This document shows positions 16,342 to 25,052 of a stretch of DNA of 47,241 bases, piece by piece. Source of the DNA: Saccharospirillum impatiens DSM 12546 (GTDB lineage Bacteria; Pseudomonadota; Gammaproteobacteria; Pseudomonadales; Natronospirillaceae). Position numbers and translations under genes: made by a program. Each line of letters opens with the position of its first letter. Within the stretch, counting starts at the first letter, position 1. The notes beneath the pieces are model-generated. The model did not search any database and had not been told where the DNA came from. It was given only the letters and a program-made list of their open reading frames with translations. The DNA is taken from assembly GCF_000423605.1 (NCBI RefSeq), contig NZ_KE384063.1, positions 2,874 to 50,114 of the forward strand, read 5' to 3'.

Positions 16342-17016
16342 ATGACCACAACCAGGGTGGCAGCAAAAGGAAAAGAGCGCAGTCGCAAGAACGACCCGGT
16401 TCGGGTACAGGCCGATATCATGCGGGTTGCGACGCGGGAGTTTTCAGAAAAAGGGTTGTCTGGGGCGCGCATTGACGAGATCGCTGAAAAAACGAAAACG
16501 TCTAAACGGATGATTTATTATTACTTTAAGGACAAAGAAACGCTCTACCTGAGCGCGCTGGAACGCTCCTACCAGCAAGTGAGACAGCAGGAAGGTGAGC
16601 TCGAACTGGACCACCTGGAACCCATAGAAGCGCTGAGTAAGCTGGTGGCATTTACCTTTGAACACCACGTAAAGAACCCCGACTTTATCCGCATGGTTAT
16701 GATTGAAAACATTCATCATGGCCGTTTCATTGAGCAGTCTGATCTGATTCAGTCGCTCAACGCCGGCGCGGTGGATGAGCTGCAGAACGTGTACCAGCGT
16801 GGCCTGGCAGCGAGTCTTTTTCGACCGGGCCTGGAGGCCATTGAATTACATTGGCTCATCAGTGCTTTGTCTTTCTTTAATGTTTCTAATCGCTACACGT
16901 TTTCTCGGATTTTTAACTGGGATCAGAACGCAGCGTCCAATCAGGAAAAACTCGCCAGCCATGTGATTGATATGGTGTTGCGGTATGTTGTCAAACCCGA
17001 ATGCATGAAGGAGTAA
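16342..17016 (+). CDS. TetR-family transcriptional regulator
   Basis: A 224-residue repressor-type protein. The TetR helix-turn-helix lies at about residues 23-70 (IMRVATREFSEKGLSGARIDEIAEKT, SKRMIYYYFKDKETLY). The C-terminal ligand domain contains NPDFIRMVMIENIHHGRF, a stretch I associate with TetR proteins beside quinate/aromatic genes. A GAGGA box precedes the ATG at 16342; the frame can start earlier at a TTG without a good box. It faces the TRAP-quiC-dehydrogenase operon, so it probably represses it until quinate, shikimate or protocatechuate is present. Confidence 0.88.
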   Translation: MTTTRVAAKGKERSRKNDPVRVQADIMRVATREFSEKGLSGARIDEIAEKTKTSKRMIYYYFKDKETLYLSALERSYQQVRQQEGELELDHLEPIEALSKLVAFTFEHHVKNPDFIRMVMIENIHHGRFIEQSDLIQSLNAGAVDELQNVYQRGLAASLFRPGLEAIELHWLISALSFFNVSNRYTFSRIFNWDQNAASNQEKLASHVIDMVLRYVVKPECMKE

Positions 17017-17089
17017 CTGTCATTTCTGAGAACTGGCAGGGGCTTCTTTATTGCTGTCTGAAACCCTCCCGCTAAGGCGAGCCACTTTC

Positions 17090-18031
17090 ATGCAAGACGT
17101 GTCTGTCATTAATATCATCGTCCCCATTTTTCTGGTCATCGGCATCGGCTATCTGGCCGTACGAACGGAACTGATGCCCAGGTCTGTCATACCTGGCATG
17201 GGACGATTTGTGTTGTATTTCTGCTTGCCAGCGCTGATTTTTACCACCCTGACCAGCACCTCCATTCTCAATGCCATGACGCCCTTTTATCTGATCGCCT
17301 ATGGGGTCGGCTCGTTGTTGGCTTACCTGATTGGGTTTGCGTTTTCAAAAGGTGTCTCAAAAACAACCACGGCAGAAGCCGGGTTGAATGGGTTGGGCAT
17401 GAGCCTGAGCAACAGTGCCTTTGTCGGGTATCCGGTTTTATTGCAGGTGTTCGGAACCTTACCAGCTGCCGCATTCACCATGACACTGCTGGTAGAGAAC
17501 CTACTGATCATGCCATTGGCACTGATGGTGTTGGAACTGTCACGAGCGCTGTCTGAAGGTGGCAGTACCCGCCAGGTATTCACCCGTTTTATTAAGCGGC
17601 TGGTGACTCAGCCGATTTTGCTGGCGATTGTATTTGGCACGCTTTACAGCCTGTCAGGGCTCGGCCTGCCAGGCGTGGTATCCAGCGGCCTGGATTTTCT
17701 GGCGAATGCCTCGGCCGGTGTTGCCCTGTTTGTTATCGGGGGTTCCCTGGTGGGGATCAGCGTCAAAGGCGAGCTCTGGAAAATTAGCTGGGTCACCGTG
17801 GGCAAGCTGTGTATTCATCCCTTGCTGGTTGCGTTGATGGTTTTCCTGCTACCGCCTTTTGACCGGCAGTTGCAGGTAATCGCCATACTGGCCGCTTCCA
17901 TGCCCATGCTGAGTATTTACCCGGTTGTTGCAGGGAATTACCTCGACCCCAGCCGCTTTGCGGCAACCCTAGTGGTGGCGACGCTGACCTCGTTCTTTAC
18001 GATATCAGTGGTGCTGACGCTGCTTTTTTGA
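17090..18031 (+). CDS. AEC-family (auxin efflux carrier type) transporter
   Basis: A 313-residue membrane protein with ten predicted helices in two halves of five, the AEC/malonate-carrier layout. The start is IIVPIFLVIGIGYLAV. A conserved family block FVLYFCLPALIFTTL lies near residue 45, and the second half opens with ILLAIVFGTLYSL. The ATG at 17090 gives the normal N-terminus; the longer frame from 17051 lacks a good box. It lies downstream of the TetR gene, so it may be co-transcribed and move organic acids from the same pathway, but the substrate and direction are unknown. Confidence 0.88.
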   Translation: MQDVSVINIIVPIFLVIGIGYLAVRTELMPRSVIPGMGRFVLYFCLPALIFTTLTSTSILNAMTPFYLIAYGVGSLLAYLIGFAFSKGVSKTTTAEAGLNGLGMSLSNSAFVGYPVLLQVFGTLPAAAFTMTLLVENLLIMPLALMVLELSRALSEGGSTRQVFTRFIKRLVTQPILLAIVFGTLYSLSGLGLPGVVSSGLDFLANASAGVALFVIGGSLVGISVKGELWKISWVTVGKLCIHPLLVALMVFLLPPFDRQLQVIAILAASMPMLSIYPVVAGNYLDPSRFAATLVVATLTSFFTISVVLTLLF

Positions 18032-18038
18032 GAGGTGG

Positions 18039-18120
18039 ACCCTCTCCCCAGCCCTCTCCCGCGGGACGGGAGAGGGAGCGGTTAGTTGGTTAAATATAGC
18101 CCGTGCCAGTCGCTCGCAGC
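18039..18120. repeat. 82-bp palindromic repeat, copy 1
   Basis: The first of two 82-base direct repeats. It holds a 9-bp stem (CCCTCTCCC pairing with GGGAGAGGG around a 7-base loop) and then a tail containing TTAGTTGGTTAAATATAGCC. It differs from copy 2 at only 5 positions, three of them in the loop. It starts 8 bases past the AEC stop, between two converging genes, so it can act as a terminator. CCCTCTCCC/GGGAGAGGG intergenic repeats are common in proteobacterial genomes. Confidence 0.9.
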
Positions 18121-18135
18121 GCTGCACCAACAGTC

Positions 18136-18160
18136 CTCTCTCCACCCCCGGGGGAGAGAG
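18136..18160. repeat. Third palindrome between the two 82-bp copies
   Basis: An 8-bp stem, CTCTCTCC pairing with GGAGAGAG, with a 9-base loop ACCCCCGGG. It has the same C/T against G/A character as the flanking repeats but lacks their tail, so it looks like a diverged third member. Confidence 0.65.
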
Positions 18161-18231
18161 TTAGAGAGAGGGGGAGCGGCGCAGCCGTTACTGCTGTGGT
18201 TTCAATTGGCATGCTGTGAAACCAGAAGAGA

Positions 18232-18313
18232 ACCCTCTCCCCAGCCCTCTCCCGTGCGCCGGGAGAGGGAGCGTTTAGTTGGTTAAATATAGCCCGTGCC
18301 AGTCGCTCCCAGC
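18232..18313. repeat. 82-bp palindromic repeat, copy 2
   Basis: The second copy, in the same orientation as copy 1, with 77 of 82 positions identical. It ends 15 bases before the AraC gene's stop codon, which reads towards it. The changes in the loop leave the stem intact. Confidence 0.9.
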
Positions 18314-18327
18314 TCTCACCTTTTCTC

Positions 18328-19224
18328 TTACGGCCACGCCGCAAAGGTGGTGTCTTCACTGGGCGCCTCTTTGCGTATCTTTCGTCGCCAGGTGCCGGGG
18401 GCATCGTCCATGTGCCGTTTGAAAAACCGGTTGAAGTAAGCCGGGTCTTTAAAGCCCAGTCCGTAGGCAACTTCGGCGACCGATAGAGGAGAGTGCGCCA
18501 AACGCTGGCACGCCTCGCTGATTAGTTTGCGCTGAATAATCATGCTCGGCGTTTTGCCAACATCCCGCTGTGAGGCAAATTCCAGGCGTCGCTCACTGAC
18601 GCCCATGTGGTGCGTATAGTCGGCGACCTTCCAGTGGTCGCGGAAATGCAGTTCGATCAACCCCAGAAAACGCTGAAATAACGTTGAATGAATGACATCC
18701 GTTTCCGGCCCTGTTGCCTGGTCGATTTGCTGTCGGTGGATGAGTGCCAGCAGGGTCGTCAGTTGCGCGGCGACGACGGACTGGGCGCCGGGTTCATTGT
18801 CGGCGAGTTCAGACCGTATGGCACTGAAACAAGGTGCCAGCCGATCCAGCAGAGCAGGGTTCGTCAGTGGAACCTCATGCAGGGCATCGGCCATTGAACG
18901 AAAGGGTACCTTCGGGTCAAGCGTACGGCTAACAGCCGGGATCAGCCAGTCTTCAGACACCGTCAACAACTCGCCGTGACTGCCCGCTGAAAAGTCACAG
19001 CCCAGCATCATTCCGGCAGGCGACCATAGCAACGTTGGCGCCAACAATTCGAGATGCTCACTTTTGAAACGCACCTTCCCACGACCGGATAACAGCAGGA
19101 TGCATTGCGCGAAATGACGCCAGTCCTGCTTGGGTGCCGTCCAGGTCAGGGTGGACCTGGGATAGCTGATATCTACCAGGTCCAGATGCCGTTGAATGGG
19201 GAGTTGCAGCGTGGAATCGTTCAT
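18328..19224 (-). CDS. AraC-family transcriptional regulator
   Basis: A 298-residue activator-type protein. The N-terminal cupin-like half binds an unknown ligand (AraC-binding-like, about residues 15-170). The C-terminal AraC double helix-turn-helix spans about 195-290, with VADYTHHMGVSERRLEFASQ as the first and SVAEVAYGLGFKDPAYFNRFFKR as the second recognition unit. It is divergent from the aldehyde-dehydrogenase/ABC operon that starts at 19658, so it probably controls that operon. An inverted-repeat element now sits between them. Its gene ends facing the palindromic repeats. Confidence 0.9.
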   Translation of the reverse strand: MNDSTLQLPIQRHLDLVDISYPRSTLTWTAPKQDWRHFAQCILLLSGRGKVRFKSEHLELLAPTLLWSPAGMMLGCDFSAGSHGELLTVSEDWLIPAVSRTLDPKVPFRSMADALHEVPLTNPALLDRLAPCFSAIRSELADNEPGAQSVVAAQLTTLLALIHRQQIDQATGPETDVIHSTLFQRFLGLIELHFRDHWKVADYTHHMGVSERRLEFASQRDVGKTPSMIIQRKLISEACQRLAHSPLSVAEVAYGLGFKDPAYFNRFFKRHMDDAPGTWRRKIRKEAPSEDTTFAAWP

Positions 19225-19331
19225 TTATTAACCTCTTCGTTGGGTTAATGTACATTTTTTTGTAGTAAAAGTGCAATGCAAAGCAGTTTCACCCTGTCCG
19301 GCTTTTGACTATTGTTCACTCATCAAAGCTT
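19225..19331. promoter_or_regulatory. Upstream region of the AraC gene
   Basis: An A+T-rich stretch directly in front of the AraC start, with a TTTTTTTG run near 19256. It must hold the AraC promoter and perhaps the original shared operator with the aldehyde-dehydrogenase operon. I cannot name clear -35/-10 boxes. Confidence 0.35.
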
Positions 19332-19612
19332 GGGAGGCTATGAACAATTCACGCGGAGCTCTGGCTTATCCGAGGGACCTTGCCGCGAGGCGAACGCATG
19401 CCGGAAGGTCTAGACCTTTCAAATGAGTTCAACGAAGTGGCAAGGTTCCTCGGAAAGTCGGAATGCCGCACCACCCGCAGGGCGGGTCCAAAACGTCCTG
19501 CCCCGGCGTTGCACTTCTTGACAAGGGCTAAGGCCATTGCGCTGCGAAGTGCGCCTTGTGGCAAAACGTTTTGGCTCCCGCAGAGCCTCGCGTGAATTGT
19601 TCATAGCCTCCC
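19332..19612. mobile_element. 281-bp non-coding inverted-repeat element (MITE-like)
   Basis: The ends are a perfect 24-base inverted repeat (19332-19355 and 19589-19612, starting GGGAGGCTATGAAC), followed by a nearly matching eight bases (GAGCTCTG against AGGCTCTG). Three further inverted repeats lie inside: 19370-19384 with 19439-19453 (15 bp, one mismatch), 19473-19478 with 19482-19487, and 19488-19496 with 19566-19574. The whole can fold as a closing stem with three arms. No transposase or credible gene is inside and I see no clear target duplication. It sits in the control region of the operon at 19658. Confidence 0.8.
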
Positions 19613-19657
19613 TGGTAATGCTTCGATCCAATAAAAAAATAAGTTGAGGATCGCACC

Positions 19658-21109
19658 ATGTTTGACGTTGCCATGCTGGTTAACAACCGGCCAACGCAGG
19701 CGCACAACAATCGTGTGTTTGAATGCAAAAACCCAATAACCGGTGACGTCGTCACCCGTGCTGCAGCCGCCAGTGTTGCCGATGCAAAAGCAGCGGCCGA
19801 TGCAGCAGCAGAGGCCTTCCCGGTCTGGTCGGAAATGTCGCCCAATGAGCGTCGTACCGTTTTATTGAAAGCAGCGGATTGTCTGGCAGCAAAAGCTGAC
19901 AAAGCCGCGCAAACCGTGATGCAGGAGATGGGCGCGACACCCATGTGGGGTGGTTTCAACATTCACCTGGCGTCGTCCATGTTGCGCGAAGCGGCCGCGA
20001 TGACCACCCAGCTAACCGGCGAAATTGTACCGTCTGATGTGCCCGGTATGACGGCCATGGCCGTGCGCCAGCCGGTGGGTGTCGTGCTCGGCATTGCACC
20101 CTGGAACGCCCCGATCATTCTTGGTGTCCGGTCAATCGCCATGCCACTTGCCTGCGGCAATACCGTGGTGTTCAAAGCCTCTGAAATTTGTCCGGCAACC
20201 CACCAACTGATTGTTGAGGCGTTGGTGGAAGGCGGTGCACCGGCCGGTGTTGTGAACATGGTCACCAATGCTCCGGAAGATGCCCCCGATATTGTCAAAG
20301 CACTGATCGAGCACCCGGCGGTGCGGCGCGTTAATTTTACCGGCTCGACCCGTGTCGGACGAATCATTGCGCAACTCTGCGCGGAACAACTGAAGCCAGC
20401 GTTGCTGGAGTTGGGTGGCAAGGCACCCATGGTGGTACTCGACGATGCCAATGTGGACGCTGCCGTGAATGCCGCCGCCTTTGGCGCCTACATGAACCAG
20501 GGCCAGATTTGTATGTCGACCGAGCGCTTGATTGTCACGCCCGGCATTGCCGATGAATTCGTTGAAAAACTGGCGGCCAAGGTCAAGACGATCAAAGCCG
20601 CACCTCCCGAAAAGCAGTCCGAGATTTTGGGGGCTGTGGTTAACCAGGCAGCGCTGGATCGACTCAACCGGTTGATCGCCGACGCCGAGAAAAAAGGCGC
20701 CACCATTCTGGCCGGCGGGGAGTCTGACACGGTTCTTATGAACGCCACTCTGATCGACGGGGTTACCCGCTCAATGCAGGTGTACAAGGAAGAGTCGTTC
20801 GGGCCGCTGTTGTCGATCATTCGTGCCCAGGATGAAGAAGACGCCATTCGCATCGCCAACGACAGCGACTACGGCCTCTCGGCGGCGGTTTTCAGCCAGG
20901 ACTACAACCGGGCGATGGCCGTTGCCAAACGCATTGACAGTGGTATCTGCCACATCAACGGACCTACCGTTCAGGACGAAGCGCAAATGCCATTTGGCGG
21001 CGTTAAAGACAGCGGCTACGGACGCTTCGGCAGCAAGGCGGCCATTGCTGAATTTACCGAACTGCGCTGGATTACGAACCAGGCAGGGGAGCGCCATTAT
21101 CCATTTTAA
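19658..21109 (+). CDS. Aldehyde dehydrogenase, vanillin/salicylaldehyde dehydrogenase-like
   Basis: A 483-residue NAD(P)+-dependent aldehyde dehydrogenase of normal length. Landmarks are APWNAPIILGVRS near residue 150, FKASEICP (cofactor Lys), NFTGSTRVGR near residue 230, the general base Glu in LELGGKAP near residue 250 and the catalytic Cys285 in NQGQICMSTERL. The wording resembles dehydrogenases for vanillin, benzaldehyde or salicylaldehyde, so the substrate is probably an aromatic aldehyde (inference). GAGG precedes the start. It opens the operon that continues with the Liv-type ABC genes. Confidence 0.88.
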   Translation: MFDVAMLVNNRPTQAHNNRVFECKNPITGDVVTRAAAASVADAKAAADAAAEAFPVWSEMSPNERRTVLLKAADCLAAKADKAAQTVMQEMGATPMWGGFNIHLASSMLREAAAMTTQLTGEIVPSDVPGMTAMAVRQPVGVVLGIAPWNAPIILGVRSIAMPLACGNTVVFKASEICPATHQLIVEALVEGGAPAGVVNMVTNAPEDAPDIVKALIEHPAVRRVNFTGSTRVGRIIAQLCAEQLKPALLELGGKAPMVVLDDANVDAAVNAAAFGAYMNQGQICMSTERLIVTPGIADEFVEKLAAKVKTIKAAPPEKQSEILGAVVNQAALDRLNRLIADAEKKGATILAGGESDTVLMNATLIDGVTRSMQVYKEESFGPLLSIIRAQDEEDAIRIANDSDYGLSAAVFSQDYNRAMAVAKRIDSGICHINGPTVQDEAQMPFGGVKDSGYGRFGSKAAIAEFTELRWITNQAGERHYPF

Positions 21110-21172
21110 TAGTGCTCACCCCGGTGAGCCATGTGCACGACCAAAACAACGATAAAAAAAGAGGAACGACTC

Positions 21173-22372
21173 ATGAAACTCAAGACTCTGTCCACTCTGG
21201 TGGGCGCCGTGACTTTGGCCGGTGCGGCGGTTTTTTCCGCATCGGCGATGGCAGAAGACACCATTCGCATCGGTGCAGCCGCACCGAAAACCGGTCCTCT
21301 CGCGGGTGGTGCAGCGGTGACCTACTGGCCCAATGTTGAACTGTGGGCGCATCAGGTTAACGAGCGTGGCGGTATTTTGTTAAACGACGGTGAACGCCAT
21401 CCGGTCGAAATCATTGAATACGATGACCGGACTAATCCGACGGAAACCATTCGTGCGGTTCAGCGTCTGGCGACCAGCGACGGTGTCGACTTTATCATCC
21501 CGCCCTACGGTACAGGCATGGCGTTGGCCACCGCTCCGATCTTCGACCGGCTCGGTTACCCGATGATCAACGTAACCGCCATTACCGACCAGACCGATGC
21601 GCTCACTGCGCGCTATGACGGTGTGTTCTTCACGCTGGGTAAAACAACGCCACTGGCCCAGGGTATTGCGCGCCTGGCAGCGGACATGAAGGCCAACGGT
21701 GAAGTCGGAAACCGTCTTGCCATGGTGAATGTAGCGGACGCCTTCGGCATTGAACTGGCCGAAGCTGCTCGCGGTATTTTTGAAGAAGAGGGCTTCGACA
21801 TTGTGTACAGCACGTCCTACCCGCCGACCATTCAGGATGTGACACCGATCATCAATTCGGCTCAGGATGCCGACCCCGATCTGTTCGTGGCGTTCTCCTA
21901 TCCACCGGATACCTTTGCACTGACAGAGCAGGCTCAGGTCTCTGGCCTGATGGATGAAGTTGATGTGTTCTACACCGCGGTTGCCAATGCTTTTCCGGCG
22001 TACCGCAACCGTTTTGGTGACGGCATTGATGGTGTCTACGGTGTCGGTGGCGTGAACCCTGAAGACCCGGCATTTGTCGAGTACAAGGAAGCCCACATGG
22101 CCGTAACCGGTGCCGAGCCGGATTACTGGGCCAGTGCGGTTATGTATTCCTCGCTGCAAGTCCTTGAGCAGGCCATTGAAGGCGTTGGTACTCTGGATCG
22201 TCAAGCCGTTACCGAGTATCTCAAGAATAACTCCTTCGATACGGTGATGGGCGAGTGGACTTTTAATAACCAGCAGATATCCAACTACTGGACCGTCGGT
22301 CAGTGGCAGAACGGCGATTTCTACGGCGTTGGCTCATTCGGTGATATGGAAGGCACTGCTGACCCCATGTAA
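21173..22372 (+). CDS. ABC transporter substrate-binding protein, branched-chain amino-acid type
   Basis: A 399-residue periplasmic-binding protein of the type-1 (LivJ-like) fold. The signal peptide runs from MKLKTLSTLVGAVTLAG to about residue 26 (ASAMAEDT). The mature start IRIGAAAPKTGPLAGGAA is typical, followed by VEIIEYDDRTNP and VDFIIPPYGTGMA. The ATG at 21173 with an AGAGG box is preferred over the longer frame. The ligand is unknown; many receptors of this fold in aromatic gene clusters bind aromatic acids, and the flanking aldehyde dehydrogenases suggest such a ligand here. Confidence 0.9.
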   Translation: MKLKTLSTLVGAVTLAGAAVFSASAMAEDTIRIGAAAPKTGPLAGGAAVTYWPNVELWAHQVNERGGILLNDGERHPVEIIEYDDRTNPTETIRAVQRLATSDGVDFIIPPYGTGMALATAPIFDRLGYPMINVTAITDQTDALTARYDGVFFTLGKTTPLAQGIARLAADMKANGEVGNRLAMVNVADAFGIELAEAARGIFEEEGFDIVYSTSYPPTIQDVTPIINSAQDADPDLFVAFSYPPDTFALTEQAQVSGLMDEVDVFYTAVANAFPAYRNRFGDGIDGVYGVGGVNPEDPAFVEYKEAHMAVTGAEPDYWASAVMYSSLQVLEQAIEGVGTLDRQAVTEYLKNNSFDTVMGEWTFNNQQISNYWTVGQWQNGDFYGVGSFGDMEGTADPM

Positions 22373-22437
22373 GGCACAGGGTGCTTCAATGACAGGTCGG
22401 TTGCACCAGTGTAGCCGGCCAGTTTAATGACTGATGC

Positions 22438-22474
22438 AGGGGCGAGCCCGCCCCTGAAACAGCGCTCTGTTTCA
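22438..22474 (+). promoter_or_regulatory. Two back-to-back hairpins between SBP gene and livH
   Basis: AGGGGCG-AGCC-CGCCCCT (22438-22455) is followed at once by TGAAACAG-CGCT-CTGTTTCA (22455-22474), both perfect stems with 4-base loops. They lie in the 139-base gap between the binding-protein gene and livH. No T-run follows. They fit 3'-end protection of the binding-protein message or partial termination. Confidence 0.7.
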
Positions 22475-22511
22475 GCCGAGTTTCCTATGGGCCTCCTCAG
22501 GTAGTTTAGCT

Positions 22512-23378
22512 ATGCAAATGTTAATAACGGGGATTTTCCTCGGGGGCGTTTACGCCATTATCGCGGTGGGTTTGTCACTGCAATACGGTGTGTCCCGAAT
22601 CATGAATCTTGCTGTGGGCGAGATGCTGGTGGCCGGTGCTTTTGCGGCATTCTGGTTCAGCACGGCTCAGAGCCTGAACCCTTATTTATCCTTACTGGTG
22701 GTGATTCCCCTGGCCTTTGGGGCTAACTGGCTGATCTACCGGTATCTGTTGTTGCCGCTGGTGCGTCGTGCAAAAACGCGGGGTCAGCTTGAAGTCGACA
22801 GCATCCTGGTGACCTTTGGCCTGAGCTTCACACTGGTGGGTATATTCCTCTGGGCTTTTGGTGGTGAGTTCTTCAATTACAGTTTCCTGTCGGTGCCGGT
22901 CGAAATATTTGACTCACGCTATGGTCAGAATCGGGTATTGGCGTTTGTCATTGCCTTTGTCGTCTGTGCAGGGTTGTGGATCTGGTTAAACCACACGCGT
23001 TCCGGTTTATCGATGCGGGCCATTTCGGTTGACACCCGCGCAGCCAGCCTGGTTGCGATAGATGTCGAAAAGTCCTCCAATTTTGCGTTCGCACTGGGGG
23101 GTGCCATCGCCGCAACCGGTGGCATGGTGCTCAGTACGTTCCTGACCTTCGACGCCTCAATCGGCATTGTTTTCACGCTAAAGGCGTTGGTGATTGTCAT
23201 CATGGGTGGCGTCGGTGACATTCGCGGCGCCATTGTTGCGGCGCTGGTGCTCGGTATCACTGAAACCGTGGTAGCTCGTTTGATTGACCCGGGTCTGACA
23301 CTGGCTGCCGCCTATGTTCTGTTCCTGCTCATTTTGCTGTTTCGTCCCCAGGGCTTGTTCGGGAGGGCGCAGACATGA
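22512..23378 (+). CDS. ABC permease, LivH type
   Basis: A 288-residue inner-membrane permease with about eight helices. The LivH start is visible as GIFLGGVYAIIAVGLSLQYGVSRIMNLAVGEM, in conserved blocks across residues 7-38. The C-terminal ATPase-contact region reads LKALVIVIMGGVGDIRGA near residue 230. Its stop overlaps the livM start by 4 bases. Confidence 0.93.
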   Translation: MQMLITGIFLGGVYAIIAVGLSLQYGVSRIMNLAVGEMLVAGAFAAFWFSTAQSLNPYLSLLVVIPLAFGANWLIYRYLLLPLVRRAKTRGQLEVDSILVTFGLSFTLVGIFLWAFGGEFFNYSFLSVPVEIFDSRYGQNRVLAFVIAFVVCAGLWIWLNHTRSGLSMRAISVDTRAASLVAIDVEKSSNFAFALGGAIAATGGMVLSTFLTFDASIGIVFTLKALVIVIMGGVGDIRGAIVAALVLGITETVVARLIDPGLTLAAAYVLFLLILLFRPQGLFGRAQT

Positions 23379-24325
23379 AATTGAAGCAATCCGATCTGTG
23401 GATGGGTCTGGCAATTCTGGCCGCGTTTTTTGTGCTGGCCTGGTTGCCCCTAGCGCCCGGAGCCGATGGCTGGTTGTCCATAGTCGTACCGATCACCATG
23501 TACACCGTATTGGCGACGTCCTGGGCGATCTTTTCAGGGCCGACTCATTATGTCTCGCTGGCCACCGCCGCCTTCTTTGGCGTGGGCAGTTATACGCTGG
23601 CGCTGGGTCTTGAAAGCTTGCCGTATCCGGTTCTGCTGATCATCGCGGCCATACTGGGTGCCATCATGGCCGCACTCGTTGGCTGGGCGACATTGCGTTT
23701 GTCCGGGGTCTACTTTGTGATCTTCACGCTCGGTCTTGCCGAACTGACTCGTCAGGTGTTTACCTGGTACCAGAACAACATGGGCGGCACCCGGGGCAGC
23801 TACGTTTTTACCGATCTGACCGACGCGCACATATACTGGCAATTGCTGGCTCTGGCGCTGCTGGTGTACCTGGTTGGCTGGCTGATCAATCGTTCCCGGC
23901 TCGGGTTTGCGATTCGCATCATCGGCGGCGACGAGTCGGTTGCCAAGCACAGTGGCATAAACGTCGCCTGGTCTAAGATCGTTTTGTTTATGGTGTCCGG
24001 TTCGGTGGCTGCCGTGGTCGGGGCGATTCTGGCACCACGCTTTGTCTACATCGAACCCTCGATGGCGTTCAACCCCCAGTTGTCATTTATGGTGGTGATC
24101 ATGGCGTTGCTGGGAGGCACTCAGCGTCTCTGGGGGCCGTTGATGGGCGCGATTCCCTTTGCGTTTGTCTGGGAAATTATTGCGTCGAATTTTCCGGCAC
24201 AGACAACATTGCTCATGGGTGTCGCCTTCCTGTTGGTTGTGTTCTACATCCCCAATGGAATAAGCGGTGTGCTGATCCGCTGGTATCACAAGGCGCGGTC
24301 CAAGCCGGGGGTGAGTCATGAGTAG
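23375..24325 (+). CDS. ABC permease, LivM type
   Basis: A 316-residue membrane protein with about nine helices. LivM marks are GPTHYVSLATAAFFGVGSYT near residue 52, LRLSGVYFVIFTLGLAEL near residue 108 and RSRLGFAIRIIGGDESVAKHSGI in blocks near residues 172-195. The EAA-like loop is MALLGGTQRLWGPLMGA near residue 245. It pairs with LivH to form the channel and overlaps livG by 8 bases. Confidence 0.93.
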   Translation: MKLKQSDLWMGLAILAAFFVLAWLPLAPGADGWLSIVVPITMYTVLATSWAIFSGPTHYVSLATAAFFGVGSYTLALGLESLPYPVLLIIAAILGAIMAALVGWATLRLSGVYFVIFTLGLAELTRQVFTWYQNNMGGTRGSYVFTDLTDAHIYWQLLALALLVYLVGWLINRSRLGFAIRIIGGDESVAKHSGINVAWSKIVLFMVSGSVAAVVGAILAPRFVYIEPSMAFNPQLSFMVVIMALLGGTQRLWGPLMGAIPFAFVWEIIASNFPAQTTLLMGVAFLLVVFYIPNGISGVLIRWYHKARSKPGVSHE

Positions 24326-25052
24326 TGCGGTATTGCTTGAGGTGCGCAATGTAGTCAAACGCTTTGGAGGCCTGGTGGCGATCAACGGCGTGAGCTTCGA
24401 TGTGCACGAGCACGAAGTGCTGGGTCTTATCGGCCCGAACGGGTCCGGCAAAACCACCATGATGAACCTGATTTCCGGCGCACTACCGGCCACAGACGGT
24501 TACATCGCGATGGATGATAAACTGCTGACCGACTTGCCCACGCGAAAAATTGCCCGTGCCGGCATTGCCCGGACATTTCAGCTGGTGCGCGTTATTCCTT
24601 CAATGACTGTGCTTGAAAATGTCATGGCCGGTGCTGTGTTTGGTCATAAGAAACTCTGGGGTCATGCGTTGGCCGTCTATGCAGAGCGTCAGCTTGAGCG
24701 TGTTGGGTTGGTCGGCATTTCACACAAACTGACCGCCGATCTGACTTACATCGACCAGAAGCGGGTTGAGCTGGCGCGAGCGCTGGCGTCCGACCCCAAG
24801 GTGATTTTGCTGGACGAATGGCTGGCGGGTCTGAACCCGACGGAACTGCAAACCGGCATCGAACTGATCCGTTCACTGCGTGACGACGGTCGCACGGTCA
24901 TTCTGGTAGAGCACGTGATGGATGCGATTCGCAGTCTGTGTGATCGCTGTGTGGTGATGAGTACCGGCAACATCATTGCCCAGGGAACACCCGCGGAAGT
25001 GCTGGCCGACCCGCAGGTTATTGAAGCCTATTTGGGAGAAGACTATGAGTGA
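24318..25052 (+). CDS. ABC ATPase, LivG type
   Basis: A 244-residue ATPase. Walker A is GPNGSGKTTMMN near residue 39. The signature region reads LTYIDQKRVELARAL instead of the common LSYGQQRRLEIARAL, and Walker B is VILLDEWLAGLNP, with Trp where Pro or Val usually stands. The H-loop His is in VEHVMDAI. Such a shifted signature occurs in a LivG subgroup, so I do not take it as inactive. The 8-base overlap with livF couples the two. Confidence 0.9.
   Translation: MSSAVLLEVRNVVKRFGGLVAINGVSFDVHEHEVLGLIGPNGSGKTTMMNLISGALPATDGYIAMDDKLLTDLPTRKIARAGIARTFQLVRVIPSMTVLENVMAGAVFGHKKLWGHALAVYAERQLERVGLVGISHKLTADLTYIDQKRVELARALASDPKVILLDEWLAGLNPTELQTGIELIRSLRDDGRTVILVEHVMDAIRSLCDRCVVMSTGNIIAQGTPAEVLADPQVIEAYLGEDYE

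Noticed and set aside
17017-17089. Weak inverted repeat CTGTCA...TGGCAG behind the TetR gene as a terminator
   Set aside because: The stem is only 6 bp with a mismatch and no clear T-run, so it is not supported.
19349-19631. Short overlapping frames on both strands inside the 281-bp inverted-repeat element
   Set aside because: Their open length follows from the palindromic structure, and none has a ribosome box or known family.
21380-22204. 274-residue minus-strand frame opposite the ABC binding protein
   Set aside because: Shadow of a well-supported gene, with no recognisable family.
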